The notes under the pieces: generated by a model
Seen by the model: the letters and a program-made list of their open reading frames with translations, nothing else
What the model was told of the DNA's origin: nothing
The model's database searches: none
Origin: CAWDLX01 sp963753485
Lineage (GTDB): Bacteria > Actinomycetota > Actinomycetes > Mycobacteriales > Micromonosporaceae
NCBI GenBank assembly: GCA_963753485.1
Contig: CAVWCL010000004.1
Span: 124,001 to 188,000 of the forward strand
DNA: 64,000 nt
Direction of reading: 5' to 3'
In this document: positions 1 through 7,754 of the stretch, piece after piece
Layout: each line of letters starts with the position of its first letter
Position numbering within the stretch: position 1 is the first letter of the stretch
Translations under genes and position numbers: made by a program

Positions 1-408
1 ACCGGCCCAGGGTGGCTGACCTCGTCATCGTCGGCTCCGGTCACCGCGGCCGCGTCGATCGGTCTCGCGGGCGCGATCGCCTTGATGCTCGCCAGCCGGT
101 CGTGGCAACGCTGCCTGGCCGGCCTGGCCCTGGTGCTGGGCGCCGCGGTGTGGCTGTGGCCGGCGCTCGGCCCGCGGACCATTCTGGCGGTGCTGCCCTG
201 GGCCGTGGTCTCCGGTTGGTACATCTGGTTTCGCCACCAGTCATTCACGTCGCTCAAGGCCGGACTCAAGCCGGTCATCCAGGTGGCACGACGCGCCGCG
301 TGGGGCCTCGCGGTCGTGGTGGCCGGCCGCCGAACCGCGCGCCTCCTTCTTGATCTCAAAGAGCACGACGCCGCCGAAGAGCGCCTCGCCGGCGGACGAC
401 CGCGGTAA
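1..408 (+). CDS. C-terminal part of an unidentified membrane protein (5' end outside window)
   Basis: The frame is open from the first base to a TAA at 406-408, so this is probably the tail of a longer gene. The visible 135 residues hold three hydrophobic stretches (around residues 17-30, 36-55 and 58-68), then a basic, charged cytoplasmic-looking tail ending in Arg-rich sequence. A TTG at 82 or ATG at 85 could start a short separate protein, but hydrophobic coding sequence continues upstream of them. I do not recognise the family. Membrane location is inferred from hydrophobicity only. Confidence 0.45.
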   Translation, partial: TGPGWLTSSSSAPVTAAASIGLAGAIALMLASRSWQRCLAGLALVLGAAVWLWPALGPRTILAVLPWAVVSGWYIWFRHQSFTSLKAGLKPVIQVARRAAWGLAVVVAGRRTARLLLDLKEHDAAEERLAGGRPR

Positions 409-516
409 CGTGACCAGAGCCGATCATGGCACTGGAGTCCTATGCCTCAGGCGGTGTACGTTCGGGCCTCACAAGCTCATCCGCGGCACCGCTGAGGTGG
501 TTATCGGAGGTTCATC

Positions 517-732
517 GTGGCCGACAGCGTGTACACCTTTACTGAGGTCGTTGGCACCAGCACCGAGTCGTGGGAGAAGGCCGCGGCCACCGCGGTGGAG
601 CGGGCGTCGAAGACCCTTCGAGACCTTCGCGTCGCCGAGGTCGTCAAGCTCGACATGGAACTCGACGGCGGGCAGGTGCGCGCCTACCGGGCCCGGGTGC
701 AGGTCTCGTTCAAGCTCGAAGACGCCAGCTGA
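517..732 (+). CDS. Dodecin family flavin-binding protein
   Basis: A 71-residue protein that matches the dodecin family over its whole length, including the near-invariant segment SWEKAAATAVERASKTLRDL and the following VAEVVKLDM. Dodecins form hollow dodecamers that bind and store flavins (or coenzyme A in some actinobacteria) and buffer free riboflavin/FMN in the cytoplasm. The GTG start is fixed by GGAGG at 507-511, about five bases upstream. The gene stands alone: 37 bp after its stop lies the first copy of the long palindromic repeat, which may act as its terminator. Confidence 0.93.
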   Translation: MADSVYTFTEVVGTSTESWEKAAATAVERASKTLRDLRVAEVVKLDMELDGGQVRAYRARVQVSFKLEDAS

Positions 733-769
733 CCCCCGACCCGAGCGGACCCTGCACGTCCCCTGACCT

Positions 770-839
770 CCCTGTCGATCTAGGGCATATGCACACGTTT
801 GAAGATCAAACCATGTGCATACGCCCTAGATCGACAGGG
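770..839. repeat. Long palindromic intergenic repeat, copy 1 (downstream of dodecin)
   Basis: A 70 bp near-perfect palindrome. Both ends read CCCTGTCGATCTAGGGC on opposite strands (17 bp perfect arms), followed inward by TATGCACA and TTTGA on each side around AGATC. Related copies lie at 44362-44430 and 50977-51040. The arms are conserved in sequence, not only in pairing, so this is a dispersed repeat family and not just any terminator hairpin. It would also form a very strong RNA hairpin in either direction. Confidence 0.85.
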
Positions 840-945
840 GGGCGATCGCGGCCACCATGACATCGGTGGCGAAGACCCACCATGGTGGATCGGGTTGGCC
901 GGATATGGGTGGACACGGCACCGTCGAGCGGGGTGAGCTGAGCGG

Positions 946-1704
946 ATGAGTGACGCGGCGAGGCGAATCTCAGCGGCCTACGCCGACACCGCGGATCTGG
1001 CCCCGGCCGGCGACGCCTGGGCGGTCGTGTCCGGGGTACCCTGCCAGCACATCGCGCTGCCCTACCCCTGGGCCACCGTCGGACGCGTCCTTGCGCTGCC
1101 CGGCCCGCCCACCACCGACACCGTGGCCCACGTGGCGGCTTGGTTGCACGCCAGATCGCCACTGTGGACACTCATGGTCCGGGCCGAGGACGAACACCGG
1201 GTCGCCGGCTATGACCGGTGGGATCTGATGCCCGCGCTCGCGCTGCAGGGTCGGCCCCCGTCACCCGCTCGATCGCTGGCCGACATCGGACCGGCCCGCG
1301 ATCGGGAGGAGTTCCTCGTCCCGTACGGCGCCGAACTGGCACCCCTGGTCACCGCAGCCCACCTCGACTCGGGCCGGATGCATCATCTGGTCGCGCGGGT
1401 GGCCGGCGTACCGGTTGGCTGCGCGCGAGTCAGGCTTATGGCCGACACCGCATACCTGGGAGCGATAACCGTGCTGCCAGCCTGGCGCGGACGAGGGCTC
1501 GGTACCGCCCTGACGAACGCCGCCGGTGCCCTCGCCGCCGGCTACTCGGACCTGGTGTGGCTGCACTGCGCGCCTGGCTCACGCACCCTCTACGAGCGAC
1601 TTGGGTACCGCCACCTCACCGACCACGTTCTGCTGGTACCCGCCTCGCCCACAGCGCCAGCTGCGAGTGTGCCGGTCCAGTCCACGGTGTGGCCACCGCC
1701 GTAA
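946..1704 (+). CDS. GNAT family N-acetyltransferase
   Basis: A 252-residue protein whose C-terminal half is a GNAT domain. The acetyl-CoA loop is VLPAWRGRGLGTALT (around residues 167-181, R-G-x-G-L-G core), followed by the usual LYERLGYR motif near residue 222. The N-terminal half (about 120 residues) looks like the degenerate first domain seen in two-domain actinobacterial GNAT proteins. The family transfers an acetyl group from acetyl-CoA to an amine; the substrate cannot be told from sequence. Start is ATG with only a weak upstream GGTGAGC-like ribosome site. It is monocistronic, with about 250 bp of non-coding sequence on each side. Confidence 0.82.
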   Translation: MSDAARRISAAYADTADLAPAGDAWAVVSGVPCQHIALPYPWATVGRVLALPGPPTTDTVAHVAAWLHARSPLWTLMVRAEDEHRVAGYDRWDLMPALALQGRPPSPARSLADIGPARDREEFLVPYGAELAPLVTAAHLDSGRMHHLVARVAGVPVGCARVRLMADTAYLGAITVLPAWRGRGLGTALTNAAGALAAGYSDLVWLHCAPGSRTLYERLGYRHLTDHVLLVPASPTAPAASVPVQSTVWPPP

Positions 1705-1956
1705 GGCGGCCCCGCCGACTTCGTCCCCGTCCGCACATCGGCGGTCTCCAGGGTGCCCCGAGCAGCCGTTGCAGCAAGCGGGGTTCGCCCGGCCAGGCGG
1801 CCAGGAGCACCTCCCGGGGGACCTGACGACCGGCCACCCGCGATCGGCCGCCGGCACGCGTACCCAAGTCCCGCCGGTGGCGGGTCGTTGGACCCTACCG
1901 GCCGGGGTGGCCGCGAGGTGCGCTGGTGGCGACAGCTGGAGTAGCGGAGGTACGTC

Positions 1957-2442
1957 ATGACTGCCACAGCGGCATCGGCGGTGACCCATCACCGGCCGGC
2001 AGCGGTTCTTACCACCATCGGCGTGCTCGTGTTTCTCGGCATCTCCGCGTTCGGCGGGGGTGTCGCCCTGGTCTTCAGCCTCGGGTCGGCGGCGCCTCCC
2101 CAGAGCTGGTTGGACAAGATCCCCCTGGTCGACAGCTGGACGATGCCCGGGCTGGTCCTGGGACTCGGGTTCGGCGTCGGCTCTCTGATCGTTGCGTACG
2201 GAGTCACGCGCCGGCCGCACTGGGCCTGGCTCGACGTCGTCGAGCGTCCCACCCGCCACCACTGGTCCTGGATCGCCACCATCCTGATCGGTCTCGGCCA
2301 GGTCGTCTGGATCACCCTGGAGCTGTTCTACCTCCCTGAGCTCTCGGCGTTGCAGGCCGTGTACGGCGTGGTCGGCGTCGCGTTGCTGCTGTTGCCCCTG
2401 CTCGCGCCGGTCAGGGCGTACCTGCGCACCGATTCGCGTTGA
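1957..2442 (+). CDS. Small four-helix membrane protein, first gene of tyrosine phenol-lyase operon
   Basis: A 161-residue protein with four predicted transmembrane helices (about 15-43, 63-84, 103-126, 132-156) and a short basic tail. I do not recognise the family and see no catalytic motif. The start is set by GCGGAGG about six bases before the ATG. The next gene starts 15 bases after the stop, and the third (tyrosine phenol-lyase) follows 18 bases after the second, so the three are very likely co-transcribed. A role in import or export linked to tyrosine or its breakdown products is inference from position only. Confidence 0.75.
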   Translation: MTATAASAVTHHRPAAVLTTIGVLVFLGISAFGGGVALVFSLGSAAPPQSWLDKIPLVDSWTMPGLVLGLGFGVGSLIVAYGVTRRPHWAWLDVVERPTRHHWSWIATILIGLGQVVWITLELFYLPELSALQAVYGVVGVALLLLPLLAPVRAYLRTDSR

Positions 2443-2457
2443 GTCTCGGAGGTACCG

Positions 2458-3084
2458 ATGTTCTCCCCTGCCCCGGCGGCCGCGCTGGCGCCGGTTCACC
2501 GCGTCCTGAACCGCCGACTCACCGATGCGCATCCGCTGGGTACCGGCTTCGGCTGGCTGACCGCGACCGGGCTCGCGTACGCCATCGCGGTCCTGATCCT
2601 CGCCGCCGGCGGTGACCAGCCCGGCGACCTGCAACCGTGGCTGAACATCCCGGCCGCCCAGTACTTCTGGTGGGAGCCCGCGTTCATCGCCCCGGTCATC
2701 GTCGGCTGTGGACTGCTCGCGACGGCCTGCCTGTACCTGCTGGCTCGAGCGGCCGGCGGGACGGGCACGTTCGACGAGACCCTGGCTCTGGTCGGGCCGG
2801 CGGTCGGAGTCTGCACCCTGTTCACGTTGATCCCCGACCTGGCCATCGGGGTGCTGCTCAACACGGGAGCCATGGACTCGGGCGCGTGGCAGCGCGGCAT
2901 CACGCACCCCAGCCTCACTCTCGCCCTGGTCTGGGCCTACCTCCTGCTCTACGCGGTGGCCTTCCTGGTCGCGTTCCCCGCGGTCGTGGCCACGGCGCAC
3001 CGGCTGCGGCCGCTCGCCTGCATCGCCATCGGCTGGTTCGGCTTCGTTGTCTACCAGGGCGTCGCCCTGATCTTCATTCGTTGA
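2458..3084 (+). CDS. Five-helix membrane protein, second gene of tyrosine phenol-lyase operon
   Basis: A 208-residue protein, almost all of it membrane helices (about 32-52, 68-98, 110-138, 152-182, 187-208), ending with an Arg directly after the last helix. Start ATG has a GGAGG a few bases upstream. No family is recognised; it has no signature of a known amino-acid permease. It sits 15 bp after a four-helix membrane protein and 18 bp before the lyase gene, so a paired membrane function with the lyase (transport of tyrosine, phenol or pyruvate) is a reasonable but untested guess. Confidence 0.75.
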   Translation: MFSPAPAAALAPVHRVLNRRLTDAHPLGTGFGWLTATGLAYAIAVLILAAGGDQPGDLQPWLNIPAAQYFWWEPAFIAPVIVGCGLLATACLYLLARAAGGTGTFDETLALVGPAVGVCTLFTLIPDLAIGVLLNTGAMDSGAWQRGITHPSLTLALVWAYLLLYAVAFLVAFPAVVATAHRLRPLACIAIGWFGFVVYQGVALIFIR

Positions 3085-3102
3085 CCCCGTGAGGAGTTCA
3101 TC

Positions 3103-4497
3103 ATGAGCATGCTGGCCGAACCGTACCGGATCAAGGCGGTGGAACCACTGCACATCCCGACGCCGGCGCAGCGGTTGGCCGCCATCGAGGAGGCGGGGTA
3201 CAACACCTTCCTGTTGCGCAGCCGCGACGTCTACATCGACCTGCTCACCGACAGCGGCACCAGCGCGATGAGCGACCGGCAGTGGGCGGCGCTCATGATG
3301 GGTGACGAGGCGTACGCCGGCGCCACCTCGTTCTACCGGCTGGAGGAGGCGGTTCGCGACATCTACGGCTTCCGCTACGTGGTGCCGACCCACCAGGGCC
3401 GCGGCGCCGAGCACCTCATCTCACGAATCCTCATCAAGCCGGGCCAGTACGTGCCCGGCAACATGTACTTCACCACCACCCGCGCACATCAGGAACTCGC
3501 CGGTGGCATCTTCGCCGACGTCATCATCGACGAGGCACACGACCCGCAGGCCCACCATCCGTTCAAGGGCAATGTGGACCTCACGAAGCTGCAGGCTCTG
3601 ATCGACACCGTTGGCGCGGCGAACATCGCCTACGTCAACGTGGCGGTCACCGTGAACATGGCCGGCGGTCAGCCGGTGTCCCTGATGAACCTGCGCCAGG
3701 TCCGCGAACTGTGCCGGCGTCACGACATCCTGCTCTGGTGCGACGCGACCCGGCTGGTGGAGAACGCCTTCTTCATCGCCGAGCGCGAGGAGGGTGAGAT
3801 CGGCCGGCCCGTCGCCGACATCGTGCGGGACATGATGTCCTGCTTCGACGGCGCCACCATGTCAGGAAAGAAGGACGCCCTGGTCAACATCGGCGGCTTC
3901 CTCGCCATGAACGACGAGTCCATCCTTCAGCGGGCGCGCGAGCTCGTCGTCCTCTACGAGGGCATGCCCACCTACGGCGGGCTGGCCGGTCGGGACATGG
4001 AGGCGATGGCGGTCGGCATCCGGGAGATGGTCGATGACCAGTACATCGCCCACCGGGTCAACCAGGTCCGCTACCTCGGTGAGCAGCTCATCGTCGCCGG
4101 CGTACCGGTGGTGGAGCCGATCGGCGGGCACGCGGTCTTCCTGGACGCGCGGCGGTTCCTGCCCCACCTCGACCAGGAGCAGCTGCCCGCCCAGGCGCTC
4201 GCGGCCCAGCTCTATCTGGACAGCGGCGTGCGCTCGATGGAGCGCGGCATCGTCTCCGCCGGCCGCGACCCGAAGACCGGCCACAACCACGTCCCGAAGC
4301 TGGAACTGGTCAGGCTGACCATTCCCCGCCGGGTCTACACCGACCGGCACATGGATGTGGTGGCCGAGTCCGTCATCGGCCTGCACGCGCGTCGCAGCCG
4401 CATCCTCGGCCTGCGCATGGTGTACGAGCCCCCAACGCTCAGGTTCTTCAACGCCCGGTTCGCGCCCCTGGAGGTCCCTGCGCTGGTCAGCCGGTAA
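3103..4497 (+). CDS. tpl: Tyrosine phenol-lyase
   Basis: A 464-residue PLP enzyme of the beta-eliminating lyase family that converts L-tyrosine to phenol, pyruvate and ammonia. It aligns with the Citrobacter freundii enzyme with the same numbering: the PLP Lys is K257 in MSGKKD, Y71 is in GDEAYAG, T124 in FTTTR, R381 in RSMERG, and F448 is near the C-terminus. T124 and F448 separate it from tryptophanase, which has Asp and His there. Start ATG is preceded by GAGGAG. It is the last gene of an operon with two membrane proteins and converges on proS with only 6 bp between the stops. Tyrosine phenol-lyase is mainly known from enterobacteria and a few thermophiles, so its presence here is unusual. 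Confidence 0.93.
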   Translation: MSMLAEPYRIKAVEPLHIPTPAQRLAAIEEAGYNTFLLRSRDVYIDLLTDSGTSAMSDRQWAALMMGDEAYAGATSFYRLEEAVRDIYGFRYVVPTHQGRGAEHLISRILIKPGQYVPGNMYFTTTRAHQELAGGIFADVIIDEAHDPQAHHPFKGNVDLTKLQALIDTVGAANIAYVNVAVTVNMAGGQPVSLMNLRQVRELCRRHDILLWCDATRLVENAFFIAEREEGEIGRPVADIVRDMMSCFDGATMSGKKDALVNIGGFLAMNDESILQRARELVVLYEGMPTYGGLAGRDMEAMAVGIREMVDDQYIAHRVNQVRYLGEQLIVAGVPVVEPIGGHAVFLDARRFLPHLDQEQLPAQALAAQLYLDSGVRSMERGIVSAGRDPKTGHNHVPKLELVRLTIPRRVYTDRHMDVVAESVIGLHARRSRILGLRMVYEPPTLRFFNARFAPLEVPALVSR

Positions 4498-4503
4498 CGG
4501 GCA

Positions 4504-6285
4504 TCACCGCAGCTCGGCGGGGAGTTCGAGCGGGATCATCGCCGCGGTGATCTCGTCGGTGAGCGCGGCCAGCCGCCGGCGTACCTCATCGACCACGGCG
4601 TCGACCGGCACAACGGTGGTCTCGCCAGTCGCCCGCGAGCGCACCTCCACGCCGCCGCGTGCGAGCGCTTTCTCGCCGACCACCAGCCGCACCGGCAACC
4701 CGATCAGGTCGGCATCGGCGAACTGCACGCCCGGCCGCTCGCCCCGCTCGTCGTGCAGCACCTCGATCCCGCCGGCCCACAGGTCCCGATAGACCTGATC
4801 GGCCACCGCGGCCGACCGGGTGCCGGCACCGTCGAGTTGGCACAGGTGCACCTGGTACGGCGCGACCGTGACCGGCCAGCGCAGCCCGCGCTCATCCCGG
4901 TGCTCCTCGGCGATGCAGGCGAGTAGCCGACCGACGCCGATGCCGTAGCTGCCCATGATCACCGGTCGCCGCTGGCCCTGCGGATCCAGGTACGTCGCCC
5001 CGACCGCCGCGGAGTAGCGGTCACCGAGCTTGAAGATGTTGCCGACCTCGACCCCCCTCGTGGTCCGCACCGGCTCGCCACAGCTCGCGCAGGCATCGCC
5101 GGCCCGGGCGGCCGTGATGTCGGCGACGTGGTCCGCCGAGTAGTCGTGTCCGGCGGTCACGTTACGCAGGTGGAAGCCCTCCTGGTTGGCCCCGGCGACC
5201 AGGTTCGGCGAGACCGCCACGAGCTCGTCCACCACCACGGTGGCTCCGGTGACCCCGACCGCGGAGCCGTAGCCGGCGACCGCTCCGATCTTGGCGATCT
5301 CCTCCTCCGTCATCGGCCGCAGGTCGACAGCGCCGACCACGTTGGCGAGCTTGGTTTCGTTGAGCTCCATGTCACCGCGCAGAAGGGCGACGACGGACTC
5401 GACCGTCACCGACCCGTCCGGCTGCTCGTGTTCGGCCGCCATGAACATCGCCTTGGCCGTCCGCTCGATCGGTATGCCGTATCCGCGGACCAGGTCGTCA
5501 ATGGTCGCCGCACCCGGCGTGGCGAACTCGACCATCGGCTGCGGCTCCTCCGCCGCCGGCACCGGTTTGCGGAACGTCGCGACCTGCCGGTTGGCCGAAT
5601 AGCCGCACGAGTCGCAGAGCACCAGCGTGTCCTCGCCCACCGGCGTCGCGTACATGAACTCGTGGGCCAGTTGCCCACCCATCACGCCGACATCCGAGGC
5701 GACCGCAAGCACCGGCAGCGCGCACCGGCGAAACACGTTGTGGTAGGCCCGGTACTGGGCTGTGTACTGTGTGGACAGTCCCTCGGCGGTGGCGTCCAGG
5801 CTGTAGGCGTCCTTCATGAGGAACTCGCGGACCCGGATGAGTCCGGCCCGCGGGCGCGGATCGTCGCGGAACTTGGTCTGGATCTGGTACACCAGCCGCG
5901 GCAGATCCCGGTACGAGTCGATCTCGCTCTTGCAGAGGTCGGCCACGACCTCTTCATGGGTCATGGCGAGCACCAGGTCGCGCCCGCGGCGGTCGGCGAA
6001 GCGGGCCAGCTCCGGCCCGACCGTGGTGTAGCGGCCCGACGCCCGCCAGACCTCGGCCGGTTGGACCACCGGCATGGACAGTTCCTGGCCACCGACCGCG
6101 TCCATCTCGGCGCGCAGAATGGCTTCGATCTTGCGTAGGGTCCGCCAGCCCAGCGGCAGATAGGAGTAGATCCCCTGACCGAGTTGACGGACCATGCCCG
6201 CCCGCAGGAGCAGGTGGTGCCCCTCCGCCTCACTTCGGCCCGGGGCAGTGCGCAGCGTGGTGCCGAAAAGGTTCGACATCTTCAT
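4504..6285 (-). CDS. proS: Prolyl-tRNA synthetase, bacterial type with editing domain
   Basis: A 593-residue class II aminoacyl-tRNA synthetase that charges tRNA-Pro. Class II motif 2 is around FRDDPRPRAGLIRVREFLMK (about residues 139-158). The editing (INS/YbaK-like) insertion spans roughly residues 225-395, with TAKAMFM and ALLRGDMELNE. Motif 3 is GSYGIGVGRLL, and an anticodon-binding domain fills the C-terminus. Length fits the bacterial ProS type (about 570-590). The ATG at 6285 has AGGAG ten bases upstream. A 368 bp gene-free stretch precedes it and could hold a regulated leader, but I could not define one. Confidence 0.96.
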   Translation of the reverse strand: MKMSNLFGTTLRTAPGRSEAEGHHLLLRAGMVRQLGQGIYSYLPLGWRTLRKIEAILRAEMDAVGGQELSMPVVQPAEVWRASGRYTTVGPELARFADRRGRDLVLAMTHEEVVADLCKSEIDSYRDLPRLVYQIQTKFRDDPRPRAGLIRVREFLMKDAYSLDATAEGLSTQYTAQYRAYHNVFRRCALPVLAVASDVGVMGGQLAHEFMYATPVGEDTLVLCDSCGYSANRQVATFRKPVPAAEEPQPMVEFATPGAATIDDLVRGYGIPIERTAKAMFMAAEHEQPDGSVTVESVVALLRGDMELNETKLANVVGAVDLRPMTEEEIAKIGAVAGYGSAVGVTGATVVVDELVAVSPNLVAGANQEGFHLRNVTAGHDYSADHVADITAARAGDACASCGEPVRTTRGVEVGNIFKLGDRYSAAVGATYLDPQGQRRPVIMGSYGIGVGRLLACIAEEHRDERGLRWPVTVAPYQVHLCQLDGAGTRSAAVADQVYRDLWAGGIEVLHDERGERPGVQFADADLIGLPVRLVVGEKALARGGVEVRSRATGETTVVPVDAVVDEVRRRLAALTDEITAAMIPLELPAELR

Positions 6286-6653
6286 CGGAGTGTGGCTCCT
6301 TGGAGACAGACCGCGCCCAGCGAAGAGGTGCCGGCACGCGGCGAGATGACGGGAAACGGGGGGCCGGCCGCAGCGCCGTCAGCGGTACTGCTGAAGCGGG
6401 CAGGCCGGCAGCAGAGGTCGAGGCCCGCCGATGAGCGGGTACGCCCGTGCCCGGTCCACCATTCACCTCCAGCCCGTACCCACCGATGGTAGCGCGGGTC
6501 ACATCAGTGGCGGCGGGCGGCGTCACCCGATGCCGAGCCGCTGGAACACGCTCCGCGCGCTTCGTGCCCTGAACTGGTGGGAAGCAGCGCGGCCAAAGGT
6601 AGGGCGTGTTTGCCAGAATGTGCGCAGCTGGCGGCCGTACTAGTCTTCGGATC
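6286..6653. other. Gene-free region between proS and the HIT-like gene
   Basis: 368 bp between two divergent genes with no convincing coding frame. The proS side has only a Shine-Dalgarno sequence near the gene. A GC-rich hairpin (CCCGCCGATGAGCGGG, 6424-6439) lies in the middle, and a -10 box for the HIT-like gene lies at the other end. I looked for a T-box leader on the proS strand and did not find the invariant UGGNACCGCG. Confidence 0.5.
6641..6646 (+). promoter_or_regulatory. -10 box of leaderless promoter for HIT-like gene
   Basis: TAGTCT ends seven bases before the ATG at 6654, the spacing expected when transcription starts at or next to the start codon. No Shine-Dalgarno sequence is present. 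Confidence 0.55.
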
Positions 6654-7253
6654 ATGGCCTTACGACCTGACGAGTTCTACGACCATGCCCTGGCCGCAGC
6701 GGACGATGAGCGACGGCTGCCGCTGTCGCGGATGACGGGGTGGGACATCAGTCCGTTCGAGCCGGACGGGCTGCGGGTCGCGCCGCTGCGCCCACCGGTC
6801 CTGCCTGAGCCGCCGCGCAACGGCGAGGACCCATCGGATTGTGGTTCATGTCGTGGCCGGGACGAAGGGATCTGGTTCGACGACCGCTGGCGGCTGACCC
6901 GGATCACCGGAGTCGGCGTGCCGCTGGTGCTCATGCTGCATCCGCGCGATCACTACGACCTGGCGGACCTGCCCGATGAGCTGGCCGCCGAACTGGGGGT
7001 GCTGAGCACGCACATCGCCCGTCACATGCAGGCGCTGGCGCACATCAGCCGGGCGCACGTCTACCGCATCGGAGACGGCGGGGCCCATCTGCACATCTGG
7101 TTCTTCGCCCGGCCGGCGGGACAGGCCCAGTTGTTCGGGTCGTGGATGGTGGTCTGGGATGACCTGCTGCCCGAATACCCGGCCGACGTGGCCGAGGCGG
7201 ACGCCACGATCGTGGCGGACGCGCTGGTCGCCTCCTACGGCGGTCGCCGCTAA
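6654..7253 (+). CDS. HIT-like (histidine triad-like) protein
   Basis: A 199-residue soluble protein. The recognisable feature is GGAHLHIWFFARP (about residues 153-165), which resembles the HxHxH core of HIT nucleotide hydrolases and transferases, with the second strand pattern VPLVLMLHPRDHYDLADL earlier. A CGSC pair near residue 63 could bind metal. The strict third His of the triad is replaced, so the chemistry is uncertain. ATG 6654 is chosen over an upstream in-frame ATG at 6606 because a TAGTCT -10 box sits seven bases before it. No operon partner. Confidence 0.7.
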   Translation: MALRPDEFYDHALAAADDERRLPLSRMTGWDISPFEPDGLRVAPLRPPVLPEPPRNGEDPSDCGSCRGRDEGIWFDDRWRLTRITGVGVPLVLMLHPRDHYDLADLPDELAAELGVLSTHIARHMQALAHISRAHVYRIGDGGAHLHIWFFARPAGQAQLFGSWMVVWDDLLPEYPADVAEADATIVADALVASYGGRR

Positions 7254-7281
7254 GGAAGCCGGCGCCAAGGAAGCCGGCGAA
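7252..7281 (+). repeat. Short tandem duplication after HIT-like gene
   Basis: AAGGAAGCCGGCG occurs twice 15 bp apart, starting at the TAA stop codon. It looks like a replication-slippage duplication. No function is apparent. Confidence 0.6.
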
Positions 7282-7375
7282 AAATCTTGGGACGCCAGGT
7301 CAAGAATCGAGGGCGCAGGACGACGCATGGGGTGGAAGGCAGCCGCCAGGGCTGCCGCGGACAACGGGAGTCACG

Positions 7376-7747
7376 ATGAAGTTCATGATGCTGGTACACG
7401 AGGTCACCCGCCCGACGGCCGAACCGCCCGCGGACCTGTTCGCGGCGATCGGCGCTCTTGGTGCGGAGAACACCGCGAACGGCAGCCTGGTCGAGGTTGG
7501 TGGCCTGCTGCCGATCCAGGCCGGCGCGGTCGTGCGCCTCGCCGACGACACGATCACCACCACGGACGGTCCGTTTGTGGAGACCCGGGAGTTGGTCGGC
7601 GGGTACGCGGTGTACGACGTGCCGGATGCCGCCACGGCGGCGGCGAAGGCGGAGCTGTTCCTCGATGCGCACCGCAAGACGTGGCCTGGCTGGGAGGGTT
7701 GGATCGAGGTGCGGGCCATGCTCGACGCCCAACCGCCGGCCGCCTGA
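7376..7747 (+). CDS. YCII/DGPF-domain protein associated with ECF42 sigma factor
   Basis: A 123-residue YCII-related protein beginning MKFMMLVHE and carrying the DGPF signature (TTTDGPFVETRELVGGY, about residues 62-78). Proteins of this kind are regularly encoded beside ECF42 sigma factors in actinobacteria, and in characterised cases they are targets of the sigma factor. Their biochemical role is not established. Start ATG has GGGAG nearby. The sigma gene begins 7 bp after this stop, so the two form one transcript. Confidence 0.88.
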   Translation: MKFMMLVHEVTRPTAEPPADLFAAIGALGAENTANGSLVEVGGLLPIQAGAVVRLADDTITTTDGPFVETRELVGGYAVYDVPDAATAAAKAELFLDAHRKTWPGWEGWIEVRAMLDAQPPAA

Positions 7748-7754
7748 GCGACCC

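Noticed and set aside
1579..3414. Long open minus-strand frame opposite the tyrosine phenol-lyase operon
   Set aside because: Composition is Arg/Gly/Gln-rich without domain similarity; it is the mirror of codon bias in the real plus-strand genes.
3103..4497. Tryptophanase as the identity of the lyase
   Set aside because: Thr at 124 and Phe at 448 are tyrosine phenol-lyase residues; tryptophanase has Asp and His in the corresponding places.
6424..6500. T-box-like pieces (CGATGAGCGGG, then TGGTAGCGCGGG) near proS
   Set aside because: They lie on the strand opposite to proS, upstream of a HIT-like gene, and lack the exact UGGNACCGCG and the AGUA motifs. The proS strand itself has no better match.
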